DNA of 64,000 bases from Balanoglossus misakiensis (Eukaryota; Hemichordata): the NCBI GenBank assembly GCA_040954595.2, contig CM082592.2, positions 10,478,001 through 10,542,000 of the forward strand. Reading direction: 5' to 3'. Under the pieces are notes generated by a model. That model was not told the DNA's origin. It did not search any database and saw nothing but the letters and a program-made list of their open reading frames with translations. The position numbers and the translations under genes are program-made. This document shows positions 1-15,100 of this stretch, piece after piece. How positions within the stretch are numbered: the first letter of the stretch is position 1; each line of letters begins with the position of its first letter.

Positions 1-45
1 ACTATGGTGGTGAAAGGGTTAAACTAATGAGCTATATGTACTTAC

Positions 46-3000
46 CTCCCTATCTGAAATAGAAACACTGTGTGATTCTTTGGTAGGTTGTCTTCGTAAG
101 CGTCCTGCTAAGGGTGATGTTGATGGGGATACTGCCGGTGTTGAATACGATGAATGTGGCAAAGATGGAAATATTGGCCTCGGTGACCTGTTATTGTTGA
201 ATGGTCCACCGGAAACACTAAGTTTGTCTGTATCGTCGACACTAAGACTTGGAGCGTCACGAACAGAACTCGAGCAATTGTCAGCACTTACACTCTTGAC
301 CATGTATCTGTGCTGTGTTTCTGGCGAAGGGGGAGTCACATTCAAGGTGTTCATCGTCCTGTTTGTGTCCGAGCTATCCGATAAGGCTTTACCATTGATG
401 ACCTGGTTTGCATTGGTTGGAGTTGTGACTGTTCTGTCTTCCATGCTTTCTTCCACTGGTGGCACAGAGCCTGTGTCATACGCACTGACACTAGAAGATA
501 CCGTCACTATATCTGATCCCCTGTAACCATGCCGATCATTGGCACCACTACTTGTACAAGTCCTACTCTTTCCGGAGTTGTGACTGTTCTTTTCGTGAAC
601 GGACACGTGCCAGTCTCTGACGGGACTGCTGTCTCCAATGGTGGATCCTTTCCCTGAGTCGCACGTCACATTCGACGACTTTCTCTTGTTGTCGTCCCAG
701 GCAATGGGACTGCTTTGATATCTCGGTGACGACCCCCTCGAGGTGTTAACTGTCGTCTTTTCCGTCAACAACGAAGCTTGACTTCTCTCTTCAATACCAT
801 CTTCATCAATAGTGTCACTGTCTATCTTTCCGTGTCGAGGCAGATCCCCAATTTTGGGAGGCCTTGTTCTTGAGAGAGGCTGAGCTGAGATATCAACCGT
901 CCCTTGAGACTTGCGACAAAAGGCACTTCTACCTGCAACATGAAAAATGAACATTGCATATCAATGGATGGTGATATTTGGACAAGACGACATCTAATTA
1001 AAGGGAATTAAACCCATGAATTATTTATTTACTTTATTACTTCCACAGCCTAATAATATCCAGAGAAAACCTACTCAATCCAAACCTCATTCAATTTACC
1101 AGCACCGCAGTAATGTTAAAGCTGGACAAATTCACTAATGGTGAAATTTCACCAAATCAGTATATGCTGTTATCTGCAGTTCGTCAATGAATCATGAGAA
1201 ACATTCTGCCTTGGATAAAAAAGTTGCAATGTATGGCTATCACATACAGACTTTGCAATCCACACTCAACCATTGGGACCATGGCTCCCATATGAATTCA
1301 CCGGCAATAATGTAGAGTCTATAGTCTCACCTGCAGGCAAGGTTGATGTGCTCTCAGCAAGCCGAGACAATTCTCTTTGAACATAAAAGCTTGATGACAA
1401 CATAAAGCAGAACGACTGATTGTCTTGCTTGGCTTTTTTTATTATTTCAATATTAAACCAGTAATAGCCCAAGCAGCCTGTGTAGGCGGTGACAACAGAG
1501 ATGTTTTATGGGGGAAGATGAATTCATTGCCATCACAACACCGAGAGGCTGATTATTGCCTTCATTGCAATCAAAGAGTCTGCAACTTCTTTTAAAATCC
1601 ATTAAACTTTTCAACGGAGGAGAGAATGTCTCTGAAGTGCAATACACAAAATATCATTTTACATGGAAAAGTGCAAAGATTGACAAGAATTCGTATAGCC
1701 GACACGACAGCCAAAATTGGAGAGTGTAAGAAGTCTAATCTTCAGTTTTACTGACATTTTTATCGAAGCACGGCAGATGTACACCTGTTTGGTTCGACCG
1801 CCATGTTATCTGTTGCCATAAAGTGAGACTATCAAATTCACAACCAGACAAAAAAAAACAGGAATTGCCAAGTCGGCTGGCGAGCTGTCTGCAGAAACAA
1901 GACAAAACACGCCCTACTTTAACACCTTCTAAAAATTCAGCAATCTCTCGATCCCCATTCACTCGCATTCATGGACAGGTGGACAACATCCTGAAGCTAA
2001 TTGCATCTCTTAAAAAACGGGGCATGATGAACTGCAGTCGGCAATAAACAGAAGAAATTACTTCTGCAAAAGGTGTGAACCAACTCTGTTTTATCGATGT
2101 TTAGTCGTAAACTTGCTAACAGTTGTCAAGCATAGAATATCCTCGTCTGGAGACAGGAAATGCAGTTCACACAAAACAAACCACAGAATCTTTAGAATGA
2201 AAACCAAAATAGGCATTAAACAGTCACAACTCCAGGTGGTTACACCTTGTTTTATCCTTCAACGAATGAAGTGTGTCTTGGGATTCACATAGGATGAGAA
2301 CTCAAGTCCTCAACAGTCAATTCAATTGACTAAGCATTCCCTGCACATCTTTCGAGCTGATATACCTGGAATTAACATCCACAGTAACCGTGGCGATGAA
2401 ATCAAGTCTTGAAGAGTGTCAATAATGCCCTGCCCTACTAAAAACCCGCAGGTAAAACTAAACTGAGTTTGCAGTAATGGGGAATGATATTTGAGATTAT
2501 TACAATGCTCTGCATTGATTCTAACCAGCAACTGAGAGAACATATACTGATGCATTGTTGATCTGGGGGTTACAAAATCACTTGACCTTCATGAAGGGGT
2601 CAGAAAGCACAAAAGAGCCTATAATGAGGTTGGTGTTCAATTTCTACAGGTTTTATATACACATGAATGCTAACAAAATGCCAAAAACAGATATGGTGGT
2701 GTCTAAGTCCCTTTATTGGCTTTCAGAGCATACACATGATAGATGGTTAAGATGAGTTGTTACAGAAGCAGCAATGGTTCTCTTTTCCTCCCTCTCTCTA
2801 TCTTTCACCATTAAGCTCTATCATGGCCACATCTTTCCACTTTTTGCCGATAAATGCACAATCTGAGAATGCTCTGACCAGATGCACTGTGTGATATCTG
2901 TAGAGATACTGCTTTGGTTAAGGATACGTCAATATTATGGTGTGTCGTCTTGAAGATCAATGATGGAAACGCTTTTATCCTCAAGTTGATCAGATTAGCT

Positions 3001-6000
3001 GTCAATATCATATTACTCGGGATGTTGGAATAAGCTCAAGAAAACACCCCACATTTTTGCTCAAATATTGAGTTACAATTTACAAAGGGGAAACTGTGAA
3101 ATGTACCACATTTCACAAAATGCATAATAACCTAAAGCATAATAGAAATGATAAACATTCCATGTGTTCAAAGTATTACATCTAACCTTCAAAGAGCACA
3201 CAAATGTTGAAACCATTTGACCTAATTTCAAACTGTTTCAGAAGTCATTATATAGCCACATTAGTATGAAAGATTTGTGGTCACTATGGTAACAAGGGGT
3301 AAACATGAGTTTGTTGACAGCTGTCAATCTAAAGACCCAGAAATCTAAAAAAGAAATGATTTCATTAATTATCTCAACATTCTCAACAGTTTTTGACAAG
3401 TTCATCTGAAAATCTGCATCAAAAATGACATGGGCACTTGTTGAATCTCCTCAAAATATGATAACTTCTCCATTATAATTTCAGCTTAAAATGTTAGTAC
3501 ATACTCAATATAACATCCATGATATTTGCATGTTGACGCAAGGGGATGCCTTAAGCCTTATTTTCCAAGACTCTCTAAATTACACAATTATAATATTCAC
3601 CTATCTGTTGTGTGATCATTAAACATAATTACAACAATTATCAAAGAATCCCATTTTCACCACCTGGTCAGGCAGATGTGGAAAATAACTGTGCGAGAGA
3701 AACTCAAAAGCCTCCAGCTATAAATCACTGCATATTTTTCACCATCAGATCTTTAGAATTACAGTACTGTTAACGCTACATGTATGACTCCCTGGATAGT
3801 GAGTAAACTGTACAATTTCCTACACGGCAAATACCTGTAATTTTGTCTGATATTTTCGTCTCTTTAGAATTTCATGACTTTGATATAATTCACTTTCATG
3901 AGCGAATAAGAAAGCAAGCAAATGGTTGTAAAGTTCATGCATGCTTTCAGTTGTATGGACAGTACAAACTGTTCTCAAAATATTGGAAACATTGATTCTG
4001 GTCTAAAAGTAAAACCCAAATATACAGAGTCAAGCCTTGCATCTCTTTAATATTTTAGCTATATAAAGTCTACAGGAACATTTTGTAAGAGATTTCAGTG
4101 CCTGTGTTAATAATGTCAGAGTTTATCCAATTACACATTACATTGTTGTCTAGTCCTATATCATTATGCCTTGGGTTAAAATTTATAAGATTTTCGAATC
4201 TTCTCTGGCTTGTTTTGTTTATGCCTGAAATGAATATAGTTCATAGAATCCACACGACTGTTTTCCCACGTGTAAATGTCCAGCACAATATAGTGAGCAT
4301 TACTCACAATGTATGCATAGATTTCCATTGCTGCTTTATCACGTACAACTCTATCCATTCCACTCTCAACAAATAATACGACACCATCCACAATCAAAGC
4401 ACCGACTCCAACATTTCACCCATGTTAAACGGTATGTCTCAGAATCCAAGAAGGTCAATTTCAAGAAGTCGTTCTTTGCACAGAAATGCATATATATAGC
4501 AGAGAAAACCGCATATGAATGAAGATCGTGTTGAAGTAACATAGCCAGAGGGTAATACAGTCACAAACAGTGTACTTCTGTCTAACTCAATTTGTAACAT
4601 CACACTGCAATGTACAACCCGTGAAATTCACTAAAAATTCTCCGAAAGGTATAGTGGAGCCGTTATCACATATCACAGCTTATGGTACATTAAAAAATAA
4701 ACAATATAACTACCATGAAATATGAATCACATCTTTAATCTCTCATCAAACATTTTATTCTATAATTTCATGAGTACACTTTTTCTTCATCAGTACATTG
4801 AATGATGCATCTGTATTGATGAGATGGACTGGACGAGTTTACAATGGCCCAATGTCAATATGTGTTAAAACGTCCCTAAATAATTCAACTTGCAATCGTT
4901 GAATGGACAGACTGCAATCTACCAAAATAAATATTTCACTAATACATGCTATGAACAAAAAGCACTGAATAAAAATATTGACACTTCTATCAATTATAGA
5001 TATGATACTGAGAACTGGAGTATTTATGATTCGTGTTATTATTGAATAAAATAGATATTTCACAACTGTGTTTTCCTCATGAAAATAACACTGGAATAAC
5101 ATAACAGAATCTGTTTGGAACATCTATGGAAGAGAATGGGAAGAAAATCCCCGGAGATCTGGCAACAGGTGCCAAATATATGAAACCCAAACCATATCTT
5201 CCTCAAAGTGTCACAATCCTAGTATTCGATGCCAGATTACGGAAAGCCAGAAGGCAAAGATCAGATGGAGACAGATATCAGCTGAGAAACAAACATCAAC
5301 GCCTACCTGTTTCAGGTATACTTGGGAGCTGGGGCCGAAACATGCTTCTTTCTGTTTCCATCAACCTCAGCTTACACTCTGATAAACTTAATGTAAATTA
5401 TGACAGATATATGATGCTACTACATTTCTCTTTCCGACAACATGAGGGCAGTAGACCACACTTACGTATCACAGAACTTGATGCCATGCCACGAACTACA
5501 TTGTAAGCCCATGATACATGTAAAATCCAAATGATACTGACTCAGTCATTTTACCAACTATGACTTTCATAATGGACAAAATAACTGCTTTTTTAAAACA
5601 CAGATGTTAAAAAAAGACCTTGTTTTTCAAATGTTTTGGTTGAAAGGTATTTGTCAAATTTCCTGCTATCACTATGGTAACTTGTCAGACAATATGAAGA
5701 CTTCACATAATGATACACAATGTAAAACGCCTTGTTCTGCATGCTCTGGAATGACATGTAAAACCCAGAATTTTCAGTTTTCTGACAGTGTGAAAATTCT
5801 TAATTTTTGAATCAGTCCAATATCAACAGAAATGAAACCAAACACTTCGATTGGATATCACATCACATCACTCACTAAACTAACCCAACATGAAATTCAC
5901 TCTCTTACTTATAAACAACCAATTCCAACACAGAAATAAAATTTGTAAAAAAAATGTTCTGTTATAAGTTTAAACTCACCGTAATATCACACAGCAATAA

Positions 6001-7131
6001 CTACAGTTTCTGAAAGTCAGACACTGTCTCCGTAATAACATGACAAGCTGTTTACGCTTGCATTGTACAATAAAGTACAGGTTGTCTTCAGATTATATAA
6101 CCATCCATTTATACAGGTATAGATTCTGCATAATTACTTTTAATCAATGTTTGCTTATTCAAACCCTTTATTAATTACATGCATATCAATACCATGACTT
6201 GATGCTCTATAATTTGAAATTGCCCAATATGATTATTTTATTCAATGAATAGCATCTTTTCCCCCAAAAGACTCCATTCATTAAAGTTTTAAATCTGATA
6301 TTGGAGATTAAAACATATTTTTCATAAGATACCCCACAGTAATATTATTAAAAGTCTTTACGAAAATATCTGATTGACATATCATTACTTTAATCTCAAA
6401 TGACATTTCTCTTTAAAGCCCTATGGGCTGTACCCTTTCACATAATTTTCATGATTTTAATTTCAAATACACCAGAAATTATTCCCTCTTATTGCAATCA
6501 TTGAGAGATATATGTCTGCTTTTTATTGCTCTCTTTATAAAAAAAAGCTAAATTGTATGTACCCTAAGAACAGATGTAGCAATTTTTGCAAATACATACT
6601 GCCATGCATAAACATGTACATGACAAATTGCGGGGTTCATTTCTCCAGGGTACTTCAAATTCAAGGACTTTCCGATCTTCCAAGTTATTTTCCAGCAATT
6701 TCTGATGTTAAAATGCCATATTTATGAGTGATTGCAAACCTCATAAGATACCAGCTTAATTTTTGGACTTTCCGGGGGATGTATATGAATTACAAACATA
6801 CATGTAAGTGAACGTTTTGATAAGGTTGAAAAATCGAGAGCATGACATGCAACGTATATAATCTCTAGTGTCCACAGACGAGGGCATTTTTGTTATTCCT
6901 CTGACACTGTGAAAATCTATACATACTACCGTGGACAGTATACTTTAGATGTGACTTACCTATCCCCATGTTGGATCTTCTAGTCCTTCGCCCCTGAGAT
7001 GCAGACACTCGTGAAGATGATGATGATGACGACGACGGCGATGGTGAAGGCAAGTTAGCAGAGGAAGCAGGTTTTACGACACACGTCACCGTGGTGATGC
7101 TAGCCAAAAGTGAAGGATCATTGCGTATGAC
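46..7131 (-). CDS. Unrecognised Ser/Thr-rich protein, two internal exons (partial)
   Basis: Two exons on the minus strand join in frame. Exon 6960..7131 has an acceptor at 7132-7133 and a donor at 6958-6959. Exon 46..932 has an acceptor at 933-934 and a donor at 44-45. The joined peptide is about 353 residues. It opens with a short hydrophobic stretch (VIRNDPSLLASITTVTCVV), then a poly-Ser run and the basic patch GRRTRRSNMG. A long Ser/Thr/Asp/Pro-rich segment, probably disordered, follows. Near the end is a basic motif (GRLRRQPTKES) that looks like a basophilic-kinase site. The ORF continues past the left window edge through a good donor, and 5' exons must lie upstream on the minus strand beyond 7131; I found none. 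Composition suggests a regulatory region of a signalling protein. I noted weak resemblance to the linker of cyclic-nucleotide phosphodiesterase 3 but cannot support a family name. The exons are well supported, the function is not. Confidence 0.7.
933..6959 (-). other. Intron of the Ser/Thr-rich gene (6.0 kb)
   Basis: This is AT-rich non-coding sequence between two in-frame minus-strand exons. No conserved domain, RNA gene or strong repeat was seen. The longest open frame (5126-5506, plus strand) has no recognisable motif. Confidence 0.65.
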
Positions 7132-10100
7132 CTGAAGTACAAAAGGAAAGAGAACACACCAATGAATCCCTGAGATACCATGATGATGCAGTGTAACACC
7201 TCTTGTAAGGTTTCTCAACAGACAATTACTCACAAACAACCTTCACAAAAACCTTATGGTATCCCTCGGAAATAACCAGTTGTAAATTTCCAGGGGGTGG
7301 CCATCATGACACCAATGCAGCATTACTTGATGATGAAAGTGTTGAAATATGTTGAAATTATTCCTTCACCCTGCATGCAAGCATCCAAATGATAGTGCAT
7401 AGCATTTTATGATTCATGTTGTCCACTACATTTACAAACCATTTTCCAAATGCAGATTGTGACACAGTTGGGTCTGTTAATACTCAACCAACATTTCTGG
7501 AAAGCTGCAATCATAAAATCTATACACAGTTTTGCTCAATGCAGAATTCAAACAGTATTCATGATTATGTCTCTATTTATTGTCATTCAAATCAACTTTT
7601 CCATTTGTTTTTTGATGAGTCTACTTTATCACTCTTTGTAGGGTTTTAGAAAATACCTATAAATGTCTTTAGTGTGAAAATTATGAGGTCATTAATTTTA
7701 TTATCGTTGTTAAACATCTTTTACTATTTTCATTTTTATTTTCATGAAACAACTTTGCCGATTCAGTATATTACAATCAATTGAGTGGTTTGTCTCATAA
7801 GTTATACTCCGATGCTATAAACAGCATCATCTATATTTTCTGTCAACTTTCCCCCAAGATAAAGAAATCTTTGCAAGCAAACATTTGGTGTGGGTTTTTT
7901 TTGTTTCATCTGCAGTCTTATGAACTTTGGAAAATCTGGTACGTTTAATGTCAATTTGCCACGCAGTTCAGTATTGTATTTTAGATTCAAAGACAGTTCT
8001 TACCAAGAAATGTATTACAAAATCATTAGAAAATCCACTCTAGGCTATCATTTTCTCGTGTCCTTTTGGTAAAAAGTAATGAGATGGCTGCCAGCAATTT
8101 TTCTCTGGGGCTACAAGTAGTGTAATTTGGGGATGATTATAAAAAATTACATTGTCTTAAAAAGATTTCCTGGTGGGCTTTAATGAGAGATGGCCTTTCT
8201 GATGTTACATCAAACGGTGGAAAAAGCCTACAGCATATCAGTTCACTTTAATGCAAAGACAGGGTAACGTTAAATGAGAGGCATCTTTACTTTGTTTGAC
8301 AGTTGCCATAACAGCATGCCGCCGTCTGTCCATCAGGTTCTGATCAAACTATTATCCATAAACAGAAATATTAAAATTGAAAACTGGAGCTTTTCCATGT
8401 ATTCATATAGAAATGGTTCCAGAGTTCTCCCTATAGCAATTAAAGTTTAGTGGCCACTACTTTTTCGGGATTTTTTTTACTTAGTTGCCACTTGGTGGCG
8501 CTGTTCAGTTTTGAAAAGTCAACATACACATGATTGTATGTATTTACCAGAAAAAATGCAATATTAATACAATGAATAACACTGCTGACTATACAAATAC
8601 ATAAAATATAACAGTTACCTGGGTGCCACCCTTAACAAAACCACTGTTGCTAATCCAAATCTAGAAACAGTTTACTTTATGTCAGAAAGAAACTCGTGAT
8701 CTACACATATCTTAAACACAAATGACTGTACATTCTCAGAAACGTCACGATTGTTAATTTCCTCGAACAGGAAATAACAATGAGAAAGCCCAGAGGGAAA
8801 ATACTCTCACTAGAGCTGGGAGTTGAACTGTCAGCCAATCAAACAATTTATAACAACATTAAATATTTACAAAGCTGAGCTTTCAGACTGCGCCGCAATG
8901 TGAAGAAAACTGCTATGACTAAAAGTGACCCAACACTGATTACCATGTTGCTACATGTATCTTTGACTGTTTTAGGTTATGACGACAATCACAATACCGG
9001 TATATTCTGTTTTAACTCACAAAAGAATCTTGAATAATCAAATAAATGCCTCGAATCATGATAGGAAATTAAACATTGCGATTGTTCACGTTGATGTTTG
9101 CTCTTATTAGAGACTTTATTGAAGTACAATACGAAGTCTGAATTATTCATACATCAGCCTCACATCAAAGTACTGCTGCATCCATTTGATACTAAATGTC
9201 GGAAATCTGGATAAATCATTTACTTATTCTTTCTGAGCAACTCTGCATGAATTCGCGTCACATTAAAATCACTTTCCTACTGTAGGCCCTCCTGGGTTAT
9301 TTTAACACATATATTGAAATCACAAACAAATTTGTTTTTACAGTTGTATTCTCTTCATTCTGGGATTTGTAAGTGGTTTCTCTTATTGGATTACAGTCTG
9401 ATTCTTTCCCACAGACTATCATTGGAGACTATCAACAGGAATGTTCAGGAAGTTTCAACATGGTGTCCTGTTTTGGAGTATTGAATTTGATCAGTTTTGC
9501 CTTTGAGTGGAAGTTAATTCACACTTTCCTTTCCAAGAATGTTAAATCCATTCAAACCTCAAGTTGTAATCTTGTACAAGTAGTATACAACGCAACTAAA
9601 CCATCAAAACATGTTGCCCACATTCATCCCTTATCCGTAACCATCTGATAAACTCACAAAATATTCCGAAACTCCTGTTTTTCTTCTGGCAATTATCTCC
9701 AAAAGTCAATCGCCTCCAGAAACGAATCTTTTAAGGTCAACCAGGGTTGCCAATTTATCAGCTTGTAATCCGTACTTCTAGTCTCGCTTTGAACTGATTA
9801 CCAAACAAAATCTACTCCGTAACATGTAACAAGAGTGCAAACATGGCTCGAATGAGACATCCAGAAAATAAATTGATATTTCTGTGAAGTTACTTCACAA
9901 TCCACTAGTGGCTCGATCATCAACAGCGAACTAATGATGCATTTCAAAGTTTTTGTCAACAAGTCAGACATCTGTACCATGTGTTTGTGATTCCTTTTGT
10001 CATCCTCTGTCCCAATTTTGTCACTTTCAAAGAATTATGCATGATCTCCTTGGCAGACTTTGTAATTGAACATTTGAATGAAGTGGTTGTCAGATGCAGG

Positions 10101-10239
10101 CTTGCAGTCTGTCAGCTGCAGAGAGGGATGAAGTCGAGACTAAATTTAGATCCATTCTTTTAGGTGCTATCTGTGGTTGGAGTTTTCCGTGCAATAACAT
10201 TTCAAAGCCTTGCTTACTTCTCTGACATGAACCAGACAC

Positions 10240-10300
10240 AACTCTCCATGTAGAAGATATCACATTGTTGAACAATGTGATATCTTCAACATGGAGAGTT
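10240..10300. repeat. 61-bp near-perfect palindrome
   Basis: Left arm 10240-10269 and right arm 10271-10300 are 30-nt reverse complements with one mismatch (position 12 of the arm) around a single-base centre (10270). The core on each side of the centre reads GATATCACATTGTT and its complement. Complementarity stops abruptly at both ends, so this is not the core of a longer inverted repeat. It could be a hairpin-forming locus, a transposon remnant or a fold-back assembly artefact. Confidence 0.9.
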
Positions 10301-12165
10301 ACTCTTCATTTATACATCCAATTCAGCATGCCGAGATAACACACAAAGCCTTGAAAACATCCTCTATTTTGAAAAACATCCTCTATAAACTCAGGTTCAA
10401 TGACACGTACTTCTCAACAACAGCTCAGAATCTCTTCATTGCATTCTCACCTCTGAATAAAATACCAATATCACATACTGTGTATGGGTTATTCCCCCCA
10501 ATTAAACTAAAATGCTTCCTCAGTGGGGTTATTATGCAATTTCATTTCCCCTAAGCCAAAGAGATGGAGGCATTTAATTGAATAGCCTTGAAATAAGATT
10601 TGATGTAGATTAATAATTAAGTTGGTTGTGGCTTCTTCTTCGCAGCTATCGTCAACAAATGACCATTTACACGTAGAAGAAAATTGGAAGCCTCAATTGA
10701 AACATATCTGCTTCCTGAAACCAAACGCACCTGAATACTCTAAACGATAAATGTGTACACTAAAATGTAAGCATGTTTTTGATATACCGCTACTGCACAT
10801 GTACAAAATGTACCTTTATTCATTTTCAAGATATTCACTCTCACTCACTGCCCAGTGCTATAAACATTCTTCGATCAATGTTTACTGTTTACAGTTTCTG
10901 TCACAAAGCACTTGGCAACCAGGTAAACCCACAAAACAACAGACGGAAAGAGCTTTATAAACCACTCATTGTGCCAACCACAATTCACAGTGGTGACTTG
11001 TATAATTTCTGTGTGGTTAATTGATTTTCTAGCTTGCATGCACGTATGCATGCACAAGAAGATTTAATCTGTAAAGGCAACAATACCAAGCTAATTACAA
11101 GGTGAAAAACCAACCATACATAGTGTCTCAATAGAGACAGATATTTCATTAAATGTTGAGTGTTTTGAATCTCGATGGAAACTTTAATAGTTTGGTGGAG
11201 TTTAATTTGAAATGTTTTATTATGTCAGTATCAGAAAGTGTAGTGTCTGATAAATAAACACATCCCCTATCACCAATGCATGGTGATGATGACATTTTTG
11301 ACTTTCAATTTCTCTCCACCAAAGATTGGCAGGTATCCCAGCGTACAGAGGTGGAGCAGTGATTACAATGTTTGTCTTCATCGCTCACACCTAATTGGAA
11401 AGACTGAGGCTAGTTGTCTGTAATAACATCCTCCCACAGGGAGAAATGTCCTAATAACCAGGTCCTGTCACCTGCAGGGATAATGATAATTGTGAAACAT
11501 GCCCCAGGCAAAACTTTGACAGAAACATGTTCTGTGGTCCGTGGTGTGTGGATGCCATTTGCCTGAGTGCCAGCTAGTTGCCCCAAGACTATGGGCAAAT
11601 TATGTCATTTAAATTTCTCTGCTTGCGAGCTTTTTAGGGGTGGACATGGCATTCTGTAGTATGTATGTGTTTATTTCTATACCAGAGACACCAACTTGTA
11701 ACTGCAGCCGTATCTTGGTGATACCCGATTCAAGACGGACGTAAATTTAGAGTGCTTTTGGGGACGTTTGACCTCTGTCTACAATGTATGTTCAGAACAG
11801 CACACAAAGAAACTAGTATAAAGACCAGGGTTGTTTTCAGTAACATACAATAAAGTCAATAAACTGGGGAAGTGAAAATCTTTCCTATATCCTTAACATG
11901 ATTGACCCAGACATACAGTCAGGGTAACATGAGTCTATTATTTATTTTGTTAGTAAGGTTAATGGTGGGTATAGCCCTAAATTCACAGACTATATCCATT
12001 ACTATTATGTGCTTAAAACTGTTGTTGATTTCACAATTTAGGTACAACTGTATAAACCATAACTATATACAGCACTCAATCAATTAATCACTCAATCAAT
12101 CAGGCTTGAAATCAGGCTTCAACTGGTGTCATCAAACAAACAAAAAGCAAAAATAACTGTAACAG

Positions 12166-12184
12166 GTTGTTGTTGTTGTTGTTG
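12166..12184. repeat. (GTT)n microsatellite
   Basis: A short run of about six GTT units in non-coding sequence. Confidence 0.9.
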
Positions 12185-15100
12185 ATAAAATCTGTATGTA
12201 CAGATAACTGCACCTAGAATGCTCATCAACCTCAGGTATGTACATTTACCCACGGGCCACACACTTCCAAATTGGATTAACACAAATCACCAATAATTAA
12301 CATTTAATACCAAGTTCACATTCTTTGTAATCTAAAGTGTTATATATTCCAGTCGCATCCCGGTCCATTCACCCACCACTGCAGAGATTGCAAATGCTGT
12401 AATCACTAGGATTAAGTGCGATCAATGCTGTATAATCTTGTCAAGTGTTCTTTCACTGAAACTGTACACATGCACGTATATACATTAACACACGATTCCT
12501 GTTGTTAATATTTCAATCACTGGTGCAAAACCCACTGCCCAACCAGAACAAAGCCCCGATCCCACCAAATACATGCCATCAACACTGCATACCTACATGT
12601 ACGCACCACTGTAGCTAGGTTAGGATAACCCATTTGAAGTGCGAGATATATCACGTTTTAAGAACGAACAATTACGCAACCTAAATCTCAAGGTGATTCT
12701 AATGAGAAAGTGACTTGAATGGCCAATTAAACCCCGAGAGGTCCAACACTCACTCCTGTAACATCAAACACACTGATAGTACACACTTACTTGACAATTG
12801 CCAATGAGTTGAATCTCACACGGGTCAAAACACTTTGTAGCCACATGTAGAGCAGAAGAAGAAGTGTATATATGCGCGTACTCAATGTGTTGCCGAACTG
12901 TCGTAGGACAAACTATTCAGAAAAGAGGGGTTGAAGAAGAGACCATTGGAGAGCAGGGATTAAACGTATAACAGAACAGCTAGCCGGTGTCACGTAAGGG
13001 TTGAAAAAAGAATAGATTAGTCACAGAGGTTAATGTATGCACAGGCCAATCTGAAAGAGGTAAGATTATCAGTGGAAACACCCCCAGAAGCAGCGCTGGC
13101 AAACAGTGACCAACTGACAGGCTACATTGTGTGATCACAAAACCAAACAACTGAAAATAGTCCTTTGAAGTAAAGGAACGAATTAAATTGTTGACTCTAA
13201 ACTACCAGAAACAGCTAGTCAATTGTTCTCTGTGTGGTGTGGAGACTGTCTTATTATTCCTGCATGAAAGCACACATCTATAAACAGAATTACAGTGGAT
13301 CCAAATGAACGACAAGCATGGTTGTTTTCATATTTGGGTGTGTCAATAATATTCCACCTACATGTAAGTTTCAACATATTGAAAGGACAGTCTGTACTAC
13401 TAAATTATTACTATAGTACCTGAAAGCATGCAGTATCTCATATATCACACCACTACATATGTGACCACTTTAACCAATGGCTCATGGATATTCAACAAAT
13501 AAAATGAGTTGATACAGCAGGCCCTAGAAAAGGATGAATTATTATCTCCTATTAAGATGGTAACTATGGTGATCGATTTGATAATACGATACAAATTGAT
13601 CAGAATGAGTATACTCATCTTTGATCTGCCGGTCAGATGGGTATTGACATTGCTTTCAGGTACACAGATACCAAATCATGTTCTCAATTACACTTCACTG
13701 TATCAAATTATTTAATACTGGGTGACTTCATTGTCAGCTGTAAGGAGCATAAATGGATCTCCTTAATACTAACGCATCAGTCAGATGTCAAAAATATGAA
13801 ACAAAGACATTTGCTTGATCAGAATTGACCCATTATCTTCAGTGGTTGCCATCACACACTGAATGACCCGAAGGCAAGAACTATATTTAGTCTAGGATTT
13901 ATCACTGAGAACACATTTGTGATGTCAAATTCCTCATCAAACCAGAACTCGACTTAAACATTAGTCCTACATGTATTGCAGTGTGTGGAATGTCAGATTT
14001 CTTTTACTTAATGGCATAGTATCAATCTGCTCCGATAACTGACATTTCAATATACATATGTACATGTGTATACATACTTGGTTGACATGATAGGCGTTAT
14101 GAGTAGCCCAAGAAATGTTTAATAATAGCTGTATAACAGACCAATATAATGAAATGGTGATAGTCATGGATACTACATGTATGAGAGATGAATGAAAATA
14201 CATCTGTGATAGTTCTTTATGATGGTAATTTTCAGCTAGAATTTATGAAGTGACACTGACAGTTAGATCGTTCTGCATTCAGTAAAAGTATCACTCAGAC
14301 AGTTGCTTTTTTCCAATTACTGCCTTGTGAGATTGTGTACTAAAACATCACATGATCAGCCCCAATCATGTGCGGCAGATTACTGTGCTCCTTTAAATGC
14401 AAGACCTGTAATCTTCTATTGATCTGTTTATCCCTAACCCGACTTTGTACTCGTTCATCATTTATTAAAGGAATGGCATGCCCATTACTTGTACAGCCAA
14501 GTTTTCCATCTCAAGTGATTACCTTTCATCTTTATGCATATAGGTGTTTTGGGGTAAGCCACCAGAAATGTTGCTAGAAATACATGGTTTAAAAAAATCA
14601 TCTGCCTCTTAATCTGCTTCACATGCACAGAATGCCAAGCATCATGTTTTTGTAGCATTAAAGGGACATTAACTGCAGCTCTTACAGTATTTTCCCAGTA
14701 TTTAATTTTGTGAGCCATATACCATTCCAAAAAACAAAAGATGGACAAATTTATCCTTTTATTGATGATGACAAACGGCAAATGCACGGAAACAGTCAAT
14801 TTTCCAGCGGTGATCCGGAGTGCTTCAAAAGTCGGAATTCCAACATTCCAGAAATGAAGAGACTGTTGACATACATGTAACAGTACATTAGTATGATATC
14901 TGGTTTTCTACTTTGACAGAAGATATACAGTTAGCTGGTTTAAAAAAGAGACATTCCAATCTTTTGAATCACAACAGTAGAATCGAATGTTTCATGCTAG
15001 CTTTAGGCTTGGGCTTGGCCAACAACACTTTACAGCCCAGCTAGTTTCTAGACTAAAATTTTCATGATAAACACATCTGTCAGAAGTATACAACCATTTG

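Noticed and set aside
80-526. Plus-strand ORF of 148 codons
   Set aside because: It is antisense to the 887-bp minus-strand coding exon, whose splice sites and in-frame partner support the minus strand.
5126-5506. Plus-strand ORF of 126 codons
   Set aside because: Longest open frame in the first intron, but no domain, no convincing splice context and low-complexity basic composition. Treated as chance.
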